A stretch of 64,000 nucleotides of DNA from assembly GCF_028712425.1 (NCBI RefSeq), contig NZ_JAQTQD010000007.1, forward strand, positions 1 to 64,000. The letters are read 5' to 3'. The position numbers were made by a program, and so were the translations under genes. Of the stretch, positions 40,812 through 50,112 are shown piece by piece. The notes under the pieces were generated by a model. That model saw nothing but the letters and a program-made list of their open reading frames with translations, had not been told where the DNA came from and ran no database searches. The number at the start of each line of letters is the position of its first letter. The stretch's first letter is position 1. The stretch comes from Methanoregula sp. (GTDB taxonomy: Archaea > Halobacteriota > Methanomicrobia > Methanomicrobiales > Methanospirillaceae).

Positions 40812-41085
40812 CCCCCTCCCCGCTTATGCAGGGAGTCGCTCGGGGGGCTCGTCGCCCCCTCGCTGGGCAACGGCCCGAACGCAACCAAGAATACCAGTAA
40901 GTGAGTTGCGCAATGTCGAGACTCATCTGAGTCGAGACACGAGAAGAATTGCAGGGCAATTCTTCGAAGAGTCGGCAGACCTTTTGTGCGTGGGCCTCAC
41001 CATTTTATTTTTGTTTTCTAAATTCCGGAAAAACCGGAAAAAATTTCTCTAAAAAATTCTGGTAAACATTTTTGGGATTTTTTTT
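40812..41085 (+). repeat. R1 dispersed module, copy B
   Basis: ccccctccccgc..ggagtcgctcgggg..ccctcgctgggcaa...gtcggcagaccttttgtgcgtgggcctcaccattttatttttgttttctaaattcc. Confidence 0.85.
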
Positions 41086-41136
41086 GAAAAATGAATTTGT
41101 GAAATATTTTCATGTAAAAACAATCATTAGAAATTA

Positions 41137-42138
41137 ATGCGTTGGGCATTATCTGAAGATAATGAATTGATTGAAGCCACGACTCGTGGCATTGTAGGTT
41201 ATTGTCCCCTATGTAGTGCGAAGGTTATTTCTCGTCCCGGAAAAATCAGAAACCCTCATTGGGCTCATAAATCTGGAAGGGACTGTGATTCATGGGGGGA
41301 GGAAACACCTTGGCATTATCAATGGAAAAATGAAGTTGATAAAAAATTTCATGAAAAAACTGTCGAAAAAAACGGTATTAAACATAGAGCCGATATTCAA
41401 TTAGAATCCGGCATTACTTTTGAATTTCAAAAAAAATCATTAAAGATTGAAGAACGGAAGGCACGTGAGGAGTTTTACAATAATCTGATATGGGTAATCT
41501 ATTTTGAAAATGGTAAAATATTGCAAACAGATATCAGAAAAATGTATCAACCTACATTAGGCGACTCACTAATCGAAGTAAAAGGTTTCAGTGAACGATT
41601 TCTGTTTCCTCCGCATCCAAGCCCAATTTTTTTGGATTTTAACGATGGTCAGATGTTTTGGATAAGAGAATTTGATGAATATTGTTTCGGACAAATAACA
41701 AGGATGTACGGAAGATTCCTAAAAAAAACTGAATTTATCGATCGTTATTTACTGGATCCTAATTTTTCTGACATTGAAGAATTAAAAATTGCACATTACC
41801 ATAGAGATTACGAAGTGAAACAAAAAGAATTGTTTTCCGTTAAAAACGAATTACGTGAATTACAAGAGGAATATAGCATTCTAATGCTGCAAAAACAAAA
41901 AGAGGAGCGCCTCGCATTGCAGCAAAAAGAGTCTGATGAACGTAGTCAAAAAGCACAAAAGAAATTTGATGACTATAATCGAACAAGAAGAGAGATCATT
42001 GAATCTATTAACCAAATAAAAAATATTGATTCTTGGGGTCTTTCAACAGAATTAAATGATGAATTAATCGCACTTGAAAATAAGTTAAAACAATATATGA
42101 TAAAAGAATGTCACGATGATTTGTTCTGGTGTGAATAA
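41137..42138 (+). CDS. CoiA-like protein (nuclease-like domain plus coiled coil)
   Basis: ARGIVGYCPLCSAKVISRPGKIRNPHWAHKSG zinc finger then HRADIQLESGITFEFQKKSLKIEERKAREEFYNNLIWVIYF. Confidence 0.78.
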   Translation: MRWALSEDNELIEATTRGIVGYCPLCSAKVISRPGKIRNPHWAHKSGRDCDSWGEETPWHYQWKNEVDKKFHEKTVEKNGIKHRADIQLESGITFEFQKKSLKIEERKAREEFYNNLIWVIYFENGKILQTDIRKMYQPTLGDSLIEVKGFSERFLFPPHPSPIFLDFNDGQMFWIREFDEYCFGQITRMYGRFLKKTEFIDRYLLDPNFSDIEELKIAHYHRDYEVKQKELFSVKNELRELQEEYSILMLQKQKEERLALQQKESDERSQKAQKKFDDYNRTRREIIESINQIKNIDSWGLSTELNDELIALENKLKQYMIKECHDDLFWCE

Positions 42139-42469
42139 TTGAAAGGATATTAATTGAGGTTTTCTGCTATTATCAACTGATAATTTCCCATCAGCCCCAA
42201 TGAGATCAGGTCATGCAACTCGGATATCTAATCGCAGCGCATCAAACTGCAATCCCGGGTAGCTCGGAAAAACAGAACCCCATGGAAGCCCCTCGCTCCC
42301 TGATCGATCGTTCTCTTACCGGCCAGCACCCGCCTTTTTTACGCTTTCCACCACACATATTATGAGAATAGAAACTGATTCAGTACTGTCGATCACTTCC
42401 TTATGGGCATTGAATTATTTATCGGGATGAGCAGCACCACGGGGAAACAGATCATCATGGTAGGTGAAC

Positions 42470-43807
42470 ATGTCGTCTAACAAACCAGCAGCGGTAACGA
42501 AAATCCTCAAAAGGATTGAGGTGGACAAGGTAAAATTCATCCGGCTCCAGTTCACGGATATCCAGGGCCAGCCGAAAAATGTTGCGATTCCGGCGATCCA
42601 GGCAGAGAAAGCGCTGACCGAAGGCATCTGGTTCGATGGGTCCTCCATCGAGGGTTTTGCCCGGGTTGAGGAATCCGACATGATCCTCAAGCCGGACATG
42701 GCAAGTTACGCCGTACTGCCCTGGAGGCAGGGCGATGCAAAGGTTGCGCGATTCATCTGCGATATCCAGACGTACGGGAATAAGCCCTTTGAAGGCGATC
42801 CGCGATATGCGCTCCATAAGGCGATTGCCGAAGCTGCCAAGATGGGGTTCACGTTCAATACCGGCCCCGAACTCGAGTTCTTCCTGTTCCGGATGGTCAA
42901 TGGTCTCCCTACCACCGAGTTCGAGGACCACGGGGATTACTTTGACCTTGCACCCACCGATTCGGCAGAGGATGTCCGCCGCGATGTCGTTCTCGCGCTC
43001 AGCGATATGGGGTTCGAGATCGAGGCATCGCACCACGAGGTTGCAGACAGCCAGCACGAGATCGACTTTAAGTATGGTGATGCCCTGACCACTGCTGACC
43101 GGGTCATTACATTCAAGTTTGCGACAAAATCCATCGCGTTACAGTATGGACTCCATGCTTCCTTCATGGCAAAACCCATTGCCGGGATTGCCGGGAGCGG
43201 GATGCACACCCACGGATCCCTTTGGAAGAACGGGAAAAATGCATTCTATGACCCGAACGCAGAACTCCAGCTCTCGGACACTGCGATGTATTACATCGGG
43301 GGCATCTTAAAGCACGCAAAGGCCATCACCCGCCTTGCAAATCCGACCATCAACTCGTACAAACGCCTGGTTCCCGGGTACGAGGCCCCGTGTTATATCT
43401 CGTGGAGCGCGGCAAACCGCACGGCGCTTGTCCGTGTCCCGGCTGCCCGCGGCAACAGCACCCGTGCCGAGTTCCGGAGTCCTGATCCCATGTGCAACCC
43501 GTACCTGATGTTTGCTGCAATGCTTTCCGCGGGTCTCGACGGGATCAAAAACAAGATCATGCCCCCGGAGATGAGAAACTCCAACATCTACCACATGGAT
43601 GAGAAGACGCGGAAGAAGAACAAGATCGATATGCTGCCCGGAAGCCTCATGGAGTCCAATGCCGCGCTTGTGAAAGACGATGTGCTCTGTAAAATTCTTG
43701 GCGAACACATTGTCTCGAACCTGACACGCATTGCGGAAATGGAGACCGAGTCCTTCAACCTTGCCGTCCATCCGTGGGAACTGGACCGGTACCTGGCAAC
43801 CTACTGA
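42470..43807 (+). CDS. glnA: Glutamine synthetase type I (copy 1)
   Basis: FTDIQGQPKNVAIPAIQAEKALTEGIWFDGSSIEGFARVEESDM...NPTINSYKRLVPGYEAPCYISWSAANRTALVRVP. Confidence 0.97.
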   Translation: MSSNKPAAVTKILKRIEVDKVKFIRLQFTDIQGQPKNVAIPAIQAEKALTEGIWFDGSSIEGFARVEESDMILKPDMASYAVLPWRQGDAKVARFICDIQTYGNKPFEGDPRYALHKAIAEAAKMGFTFNTGPELEFFLFRMVNGLPTTEFEDHGDYFDLAPTDSAEDVRRDVVLALSDMGFEIEASHHEVADSQHEIDFKYGDALTTADRVITFKFATKSIALQYGLHASFMAKPIAGIAGSGMHTHGSLWKNGKNAFYDPNAELQLSDTAMYYIGGILKHAKAITRLANPTINSYKRLVPGYEAPCYISWSAANRTALVRVPAARGNSTRAEFRSPDPMCNPYLMFAAMLSAGLDGIKNKIMPPEMRNSNIYHMDEKTRKKNKIDMLPGSLMESNAALVKDDVLCKILGEHIVSNLTRIAEMETESFNLAVHPWELDRYLATY

Positions 43808-43828
43808 TTTTTCCCCCACTCTGTAAAG

Positions 43829-43905
43829 ATGGGGGCTGATGCCCCCATACCCCCAATCAGGATGCTTGCCGCCGCCCCGAAGGGCGCCCCGCGGCGGCCT
43901 CAATT
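43829..43905. repeat. Dispersed GC-rich repeat, inverted copy of 4940-5013
   Basis: gatgggggctgatgcccccatacccccaatcaggatgcttgccgccgccccgaagggcgccccgcggcggcctcaat. Confidence 0.85.
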
Positions 43906-44109
43906 TTTTTATGAAAAAAACTCCTTGTCGAAGTATCACTATCAGGTAATGCAGAGGCATCCTCAGCGCCCCCGCCCCCATTGGGGGCAGGGCTGGCGCA
44001 AGGGGGACAATTATCCAAAAGAAATTTTTACAAAGCACAATGTTCTGCCAGCGATTGTCTGTTGGAACTCACAACCTTACAAAAAAGAAATTCAGTGCCG
44101 ATCGGAAAA

Positions 44110-45132
44110 TTATTTCCGCCGGTTCTTTTTGATCTTGGCCTTTGCCAGTTTTTCTATCGCAGGAATGTCTGCTCCTTCTTTGACGAGAAGTTTTTGGGCC
44201 TGAACTGTCGCGTCAACAAATGCCTTGCCGGTGGTATTCCGGATGAGGAGCGTGGTCATGCCTGCCGGGCTGCCAACGGATCCGGCAGAGATATCGGCAT
44301 AGAGAGCAGTAAAGTCCGTGCAGGAATGGCAGCCTTTTCGGATGCAGGCTTCCAGCTCCGAAAGAGGGATGCTCGTGCTGCTGCCATCAGTCTTCTCGAT
44401 GGTGAGTTTTCCTTTCACATCGAGTTTTTTGATCTGGAATGGCTCAAGCTTGTTGCCCACCTGGAGCTGGGAGTGAATGAGCGAGGAATAGTCGAACGAC
44501 TCGGTACAGAACAGGCCGATCACAAGGCGGATGGCCCTGGCATAGGGCCTGAGGAGATCATTGTCACTGGTCCGGATCTTTCCGAGAGCCTGGACTGCAC
44601 AGGGGACCCCGATGACAGCAATCCACCGGTATTTCTTCTCAACAACGGCGGTTTTCAGCGCTGCAAGGAGCGGCACCCACCAGCTGTACCGGCTGCCGGC
44701 AACGCTGATGAGCGCTTCGGACTGTGTGATGATTACAGACGAGGATTTCAGGGTGAACCGGTCCTCGCTCACGGTAACAACTGCATCAATGAGCCCTGTA
44801 TTAAGTGCGTGGGCAAGGATTGCTGTGACCGCACCCCCGCTCTGCGCGTGGGGAACTTCCGATGCAGACCGGGCAGACAGGACTTCGAGATACGTGCCCA
44901 GCGTCTCCTCCGGCTGCGGCCCGGTCCTCGGGCATGCTGCATAACATGCGCCGCAGGGAACTAAATCCGTTGCCTCTTTGCAATAGCCGGAACTGACCGG
45001 GCTTGTGACCATTTCTCCTTGGGGAAACGATAGCGCATCTGCCGGGCAGACTGCAATACAGGCACCACAGCCCGAGCATATTCCGGTCTCCCAGACCTCC
45101 TTTTTCAGATCAAGATAATTTTTTTGTGCCAT
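44110..45132 (-). CDS. F420 hydrogenase/dehydrogenase beta subunit (FrhB)-like, with ferredoxin domain
   Basis: CSGCGACIAVCPADALSF...CGACYAACP...; ARSASEVPHAQSGGAVTAILAHALNTGLIDAVV...IGVPCAVQALGKI. Confidence 0.88.
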   Translation of the reverse strand: MAQKNYLDLKKEVWETGICSGCGACIAVCPADALSFPQGEMVTSPVSSGYCKEATDLVPCGACYAACPRTGPQPEETLGTYLEVLSARSASEVPHAQSGGAVTAILAHALNTGLIDAVVTVSEDRFTLKSSSVIITQSEALISVAGSRYSWWVPLLAALKTAVVEKKYRWIAVIGVPCAVQALGKIRTSDNDLLRPYARAIRLVIGLFCTESFDYSSLIHSQLQVGNKLEPFQIKKLDVKGKLTIEKTDGSSTSIPLSELEACIRKGCHSCTDFTALYADISAGSVGSPAGMTTLLIRNTTGKAFVDATVQAQKLLVKEGADIPAIEKLAKAKIKKNRRK

Positions 45133-45137
45133 TGCTC

Positions 45138-45881
45138 TCACTCCCACGTGTACTTGCTGGCAAAGGGCCGTTTGCTCGCGGGTACGATCTTCGAATACTC
45201 TGCGGAAAAGACCGGGTCCGGATCGATGGTGAAGGTCCGGACAAAATCTTCGAGGATTGGCCGAATCGCCTTTTTCTCATCTTCGGTGAGTTTCTTCTGT
45301 TCCGCTCCCCCCCCAAGGCAGGTATTGTCAATGCGGCCCCGAACAATGATCTCACCGCCATGAATGCCGCTCCCGACACCCCGCCCGCTGACGGGAGCTA
45401 CTCCGTCTGTGCCCAGGACAATCACGAGCCCTCCCGCCATGTACTCCCCGAGAAACGCTCGGGCAGAGCCTCCGACAACAAGGATGGGGCGTTTCGTTTG
45501 GTATTCCTTCATGTTGATGCCCCCGCGGTACCCGATATTGTCCCGGACATAGACCCGGCCGCCCCGCATGCTGTGGGCTACCGCATCCCCGGCACTGCCA
45601 TGGATGACGACCTTGCCGTTGTCCATGGTGTTGCCGGGGGCATGATCGGCATTGCCGTGGACGATGACGGTCGGGCCGCTCATGAACATGGCGAGGTCCC
45701 CGCCCGGTACGCCATTGACCGTTATGGTTACATCATCTCCCCGGATCCCGTCGCCGATGAACCGCTGGCCGAGGACGTTGTCGAGAATGATGTCCTTCTC
45801 GCCGCTGGCAACGAGAGCCCGGACCCGCTGGTTGAGGACCTGGTACGGCATGTCTTTTGCATTGATGCGAACTTCTCCCAT
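45138..45881 (-). CDS. gltB3: Glutamate synthase GXGXG-domain (alpha C-terminal) subunit
   Basis: GDDVTITVNGVPGGDLAMFMSGPTVIVHGNADHAPGNTMDNGKVVIHGSAGDAVAHSMRGG. Confidence 0.9.
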   Translation of the reverse strand: MGEVRINAKDMPYQVLNQRVRALVASGEKDIILDNVLGQRFIGDGIRGDDVTITVNGVPGGDLAMFMSGPTVIVHGNADHAPGNTMDNGKVVIHGSAGDAVAHSMRGGRVYVRDNIGYRGGINMKEYQTKRPILVVGGSARAFLGEYMAGGLVIVLGTDGVAPVSGRGVGSGIHGGEIIVRGRIDNTCLGGGAEQKKLTEDEKKAIRPILEDFVRTFTIDPDPVFSAEYSKIVPASKRPFASKYTWE

Positions 45882-45884
45882 TGC

Positions 45885-47396
45885 CTATGCTCCTACGGTT
45901 TTTACGTCAAGCACGTTCATCAGCCCTTCATCGAGCATGTATCCCCGGAGCCGGTCACGGTTGCCGCGCAGGCTCTCGATGCTGTTGATCCCGGCGGCCC
46001 CCATCAGTTCGGCAAGTTCAAGGGTCCACCCGTGGATCAGGTTCTCGACCTGGACTGCGTTAACCTCCGGGTCCAGCCGGGCAACAAGTTCCGGCTTCTG
46101 GGTTGCGATCCCCCAGGCGCAGGTGCCGCGGTAGCAGGTGCCGCAGACCCGGCAGCCCATGGCAATGAGCGCGGATGTCCCGATATACACGGCATCGGCG
46201 CCAAGGCAGATGATCTTCGCTACATCGGCGCTTTCCCGGATCCCGCCGCTTGCGATGATGGAGACTTCGTTGCGGATCCCCTGTTGCCGGAGTTTTGCGT
46301 CAACACTAGCGACGGCAGCTTCAACCGGAATGCCGACATGATCGCGGAACACCCGGGGCGTTGCGCCGCTGCCCCCGCGGAAACCGTCCACGACAACAGC
46401 ATCCGCCCCGGACCGGGCAATACCGGCGGCGATGGCAGCCGAGTTGTGGACCGCTGCGATCTTTACGAAGACCGGTTTTTTCCATTCGGTTGCTTCTTTC
46501 AGGCCACGGACAAGTTGTTTTAAGTCCTCGATGCTGTAGATGTCGTGGTGTGGTGCCGGGCTGATTGCATCGCTGCCCTCCGGGATCATGCGGGTGCAGG
46601 AGATATCGGCACAGACCTTATCACCCGGGAGGTGTCCCCCGATACCCGGTTTTGCACCCTGCCCGATCTTGATCTCGATGGCAGCTCCCCGCTCAAGATA
46701 ATTGATGTCCACGCCGAACCGGCCGGATGCTACCTGGACGATCATGTGGTCCTGGTACGGGTAGAGCGATTCGTGGAGCCCCCCTTCCCCTGTGCCCATG
46801 AATGTCCCGATGCGGCTTGCTGCTTTTACCAGGGCCGTCTGGGCGTTTAAGCTGATAGCCCCGTAACTCATGTGACCGATCATGACGGGAGTCTCGATCT
46901 GGAGATTGGGCGAGAGTTTTGTGCAGAGCTGGACATCGCCATTTTCGAGGTGCCGCAGGTCAAGGGATGACGGCTTCTTCCCGATATAGGTACGCAGTTC
47001 CATGGGCTCCCGGAGCGGGTCGATGCTGGGGTTGGTCACCTGGCAGGCGTCCAGGAGGAGGCGGTCGAAGATGATCGGGTAGGGCAGTGCATTTCCCATG
47101 CCGGCAAGGACAATCTTTCCGGTCTTTGCCTGGTTGAAGATCGCTTCCCGCGCCTCGCGTGTCCATACCGGGTGGCTCCGGTAATCCCCGGGCTTCTCTT
47201 CAATCTCGATTGCGTCGCGCGGACAGAAGGCAAGGCAGCGGTGGCAGGCAACGCAGTTGCGTGATTGTATCTGGATCCCGTCGCCCTCTTCACGGAACAC
47301 TCCGTATGAGCAGTTCTCGATACAGCGTTTGCACTGCATGCAGCGTTCCGTGTCGATCTTCACCCGGTATTTCAGGGGAGTGCTGCCGATGCTCAT
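45885..47396 (-). CDS. gltB2: Glutamate synthase FMN-binding/ferredoxin subunit
   Basis: Two 4Fe-4S motifs, SYGAISLNAQTALVKAASRIGTFMGTGEGGLHESLYPY, GVDINYLERGAAIEIKIGQGAKPGIGGHLPGDKV. Confidence 0.93.
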   Translation of the reverse strand: MSIGSTPLKYRVKIDTERCMQCKRCIENCSYGVFREEGDGIQIQSRNCVACHRCLAFCPRDAIEIEEKPGDYRSHPVWTREAREAIFNQAKTGKIVLAGMGNALPYPIIFDRLLLDACQVTNPSIDPLREPMELRTYIGKKPSSLDLRHLENGDVQLCTKLSPNLQIETPVMIGHMSYGAISLNAQTALVKAASRIGTFMGTGEGGLHESLYPYQDHMIVQVASGRFGVDINYLERGAAIEIKIGQGAKPGIGGHLPGDKVCADISCTRMIPEGSDAISPAPHHDIYSIEDLKQLVRGLKEATEWKKPVFVKIAAVHNSAAIAAGIARSGADAVVVDGFRGGSGATPRVFRDHVGIPVEAAVASVDAKLRQQGIRNEVSIIASGGIRESADVAKIICLGADAVYIGTSALIAMGCRVCGTCYRGTCAWGIATQKPELVARLDPEVNAVQVENLIHGWTLELAELMGAAGINSIESLRGNRDRLRGYMLDEGLMNVLDVKTVGA

Positions 47397-48445
47397 GCGT
47401 ACAACCTCCCGATTACCGGTTCACCGGCACCGGGCATCCGGATGTTCGTAACATCGTCATCGATCCTGCGGATCGCCGCCTCCTCGCTGGAGATGAAGAG
47501 CCGGTCGCCACTCTCCGCGGCAACGAGGGGACGGAGCTTGATGCGATCGGTGAACCCACAGAGCAGGTTCTCTTTTGCCACGCAGATCGCAAAGGGTCCG
47601 TTCATCAGCGCAGGGCCGTAGGCAAGCCGGAGGGCCCGGTTCAGTTCCTGGTCTTTCTTCTGCATGCGGTCGATCTCATCCCAGAATGGGGGCGCGAATG
47701 CCCGGACTGCCATTTCTTCCGAGAGCCCGTGCTTCCGCACAAGGAGATCGATGAGGTATGCAACGACTTCCGTGTCCGTGTGCATCGTGCACTTGTACCC
47801 GAAACTTTCTATGTACCTCCGGTTTGTGCCATAGGAGGTGATCTCGCCATTGTGGACAACACTCCAGTTCAGCAGGTTGAACGGGTGTGCGCCTCCCCAC
47901 CAGCCGGCCGTGTTCGTCGGGTAGCGGTTATGCGCAAGCCAGAGGTATCCCTTGTAATCCTGGATCCGGTAAAAGTTCGCCACGTCTTCCGGCCAGCCGG
48001 CTGCTTTGAAGACGCCCAGGTTTTTTCCGGAGGAAAAGATTAGCGCGCCGTTCCTCTCGCTGTTGACTTTCATCACAAGCGAGGTGATGATGTCTTCCTC
48101 CGGTGAGGTGCTCTTGGGCATCATGCTCGGGTTCGGCCGGAAAAAGTAGCGCCAGGGAGTATGGACTTTACGCAGGCCGGGCTGCTCATACGTTTTTATC
48201 TGTTCGTCATGGATGATCATGCCCCATTTCTCTAGGAGGTCTTCAAGCGGAACCTTGTGTTCACGGATGTTATCAAAGAAGACATGAAGGGCATAGTACT
48301 CCTTGTAATCCGGATAAATGCCGTATGCAACATATCCGGATCCTTCACCGCTGCCCCGCTCGTCCATCGAAGCAAGTGCCTCCCGGATCTTCGAGCCGTC
48401 CATGCACTGGCGGCTCCGGTCAATTACACCAATTATTCCACACAT
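47393..48445 (-). CDS. gltB1: Glutamate synthase class-II glutamine amidotransferase subunit
   Basis: MCGIIGVIDRS N-terminal Cys nucleophile; LAHNRYPTNTAGWWGGAHPFNLLNWSVVHNGEITSY. Confidence 0.93.
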   Translation of the reverse strand: MCGIIGVIDRSRQCMDGSKIREALASMDERGSGEGSGYVAYGIYPDYKEYYALHVFFDNIREHKVPLEDLLEKWGMIIHDEQIKTYEQPGLRKVHTPWRYFFRPNPSMMPKSTSPEEDIITSLVMKVNSERNGALIFSSGKNLGVFKAAGWPEDVANFYRIQDYKGYLWLAHNRYPTNTAGWWGGAHPFNLLNWSVVHNGEITSYGTNRRYIESFGYKCTMHTDTEVVAYLIDLLVRKHGLSEEMAVRAFAPPFWDEIDRMQKKDQELNRALRLAYGPALMNGPFAICVAKENLLCGFTDRIKLRPLVAAESGDRLFISSEEAAIRRIDDDVTNIRMPGAGEPVIGRLYA

Positions 48446-48555
48446 AGCATCACGAATAATCCTGGTTTCTCCTTACTGGCACTGAATCCTTATCCAGTGA
48501 GTGGTTGCAAGGCTGCATAATCAGGTTAGTTCAATAAGTATTTATATTGGCTGAT

Positions 48556-48569
48556 GGAACATTCCTTCC
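48556..48569. promoter_or_regulatory. Candidate NrpR-type operator GGAA-N6-TTCC at glnA2 promoter
   Basis: GGAACATTCCTTCC between a TATA-like box (tatttatattgg about 48537-48550) and the glnA2 ATG at 48573. Confidence 0.6.
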
Positions 48570-48572
48570 AGT

Positions 48573-49898
48573 ATGACAACGGACGTACAAAAACTTCTGA
48601 AAAAAATGGAAGCGGAGAACGTCAAATTCATCCGCCTGCAGTTCACGGATATCCAGGGTTTGCCGAAAAACGTGTCAATCCCGGCCATCCAGGCAGAGAA
48701 AGCACTGACCGACGGCATCTGGTTTGACGGTTCTTCGATTGAGGGCTTTGCGCGGATCGAGGAGTCCGACATGCTCCTCAAACCGGACCCCGCAACCTAT
48801 GCGGTTCTCCCCTGGAGGCCGAATGAGGGAAAGGTCGCACGCTTCATCTGTGATATCCAGACCTATGGCAACAAGCCGTTTGAGGGTGATCCCCGCAATG
48901 TGCTCAGGAAGACCATTGCCGAAGCAGCGAAGATGGGATTCACGTTCAACACCGGCCCGGAACTGGAGTTTTTCCTGTTCCGGATGATCGATGGTATGCC
49001 GACAACAGAGTTCGAGGACCGCGGGGCCTACTTCGATCTTGCGCCAACGGACGCTGCAGAAGATGTCCGCCGCGATGTTGTCCTCGCCCTCAGTGACATG
49101 GGATTCGAGATCGAGGCTTCCCATCACGAAGTCGCAGACAGCCAGCACGAGATCGATTTCAAGTACGGCGATGTGCTCACTACCGCAGACCGGGTCATCA
49201 CCTTCAAGTTTGCCGCAAAGTCCATTGCCCTGCAGTATGGCTTGCATGCCTCATTCATGGCAAAGCCGATTGCCGGCATCAACGGCAGTGGTATGCACAC
49301 CCACGGATCCCTTTCAAAGAATGGCAAAAATGCATTCTATGATCCCAATGCAGAGCTCCAGCTCTCCGATACCGCAATGTACTACATAGGCGGTCTCCTG
49401 AAACATGCAAAGGCGATCACCCGCGTGGCAAACCCGACCATCAACTCGTACAAGCGCCTCGTCCCCGGGTATGAAGCGCCCTGTTACATTTCCTGGAGCG
49501 CAGCCAACCGCTCGGCCCTTGTCCGCATACCGGCAGCCCGAGGCAACAGCACGCGTGCTGAGTTCCGGAGCCCGGACCCCATGTGCAACCCGTACCTCAC
49601 CTTTGCCTGCATGCTTGCTGCCGGGCTCGATGGTGTCAAAAACAAGATCATGCCGCCGGACATGACCAACTCCAACATCTATCACATGGATGCAAAGCTC
49701 AGGAAGAAGCTCCGTATCGACATGCTGCCGGGAAGCCTTGCGGAATCTAATGCCGCGCTTCTCAAGGATGATGTGCTCTGCAAAACCCTGGGCGTTCACG
49801 TTGTCGACAATCTCAGCCGCCTTGCAGAGTTGGAGACCGATGCATTCCGGCTCACGGTTCACCCATGGGAACTTGACCGGTACCTGGCAACCTATTGA
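48573..49898 (+). CDS. glnA: Glutamine synthetase type I (copy 2)
   Basis: Near-identical long stretches with copy 1. Confidence 0.97.
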   Translation: MTTDVQKLLKKMEAENVKFIRLQFTDIQGLPKNVSIPAIQAEKALTDGIWFDGSSIEGFARIEESDMLLKPDPATYAVLPWRPNEGKVARFICDIQTYGNKPFEGDPRNVLRKTIAEAAKMGFTFNTGPELEFFLFRMIDGMPTTEFEDRGAYFDLAPTDAAEDVRRDVVLALSDMGFEIEASHHEVADSQHEIDFKYGDVLTTADRVITFKFAAKSIALQYGLHASFMAKPIAGINGSGMHTHGSLSKNGKNAFYDPNAELQLSDTAMYYIGGLLKHAKAITRVANPTINSYKRLVPGYEAPCYISWSAANRSALVRIPAARGNSTRAEFRSPDPMCNPYLTFACMLAAGLDGVKNKIMPPDMTNSNIYHMDAKLRKKLRIDMLPGSLAESNAALLKDDVLCKTLGVHVVDNLSRLAELETDAFRLTVHPWELDRYLATY

Positions 49899-50112
49899 AG
49901 CCGTAGCTTTGTGAAGGATATGGAACGCAGGATTGTACCAGAAGATCAGACAAACGGGATGCGGGGTGCGACCTGCATCCCTCGCTCTGCAATCCACGTT
50001 CCCGTATTTTTTTCCTGGCCGCCGGAAATGCGGCACGTCCCCGGATCGGTAAACCGCTCCTGCCGTTCCTGCGGATCCAATGGTTGTCTTTCCATCACGG
50101 GCAGGTGCAACG

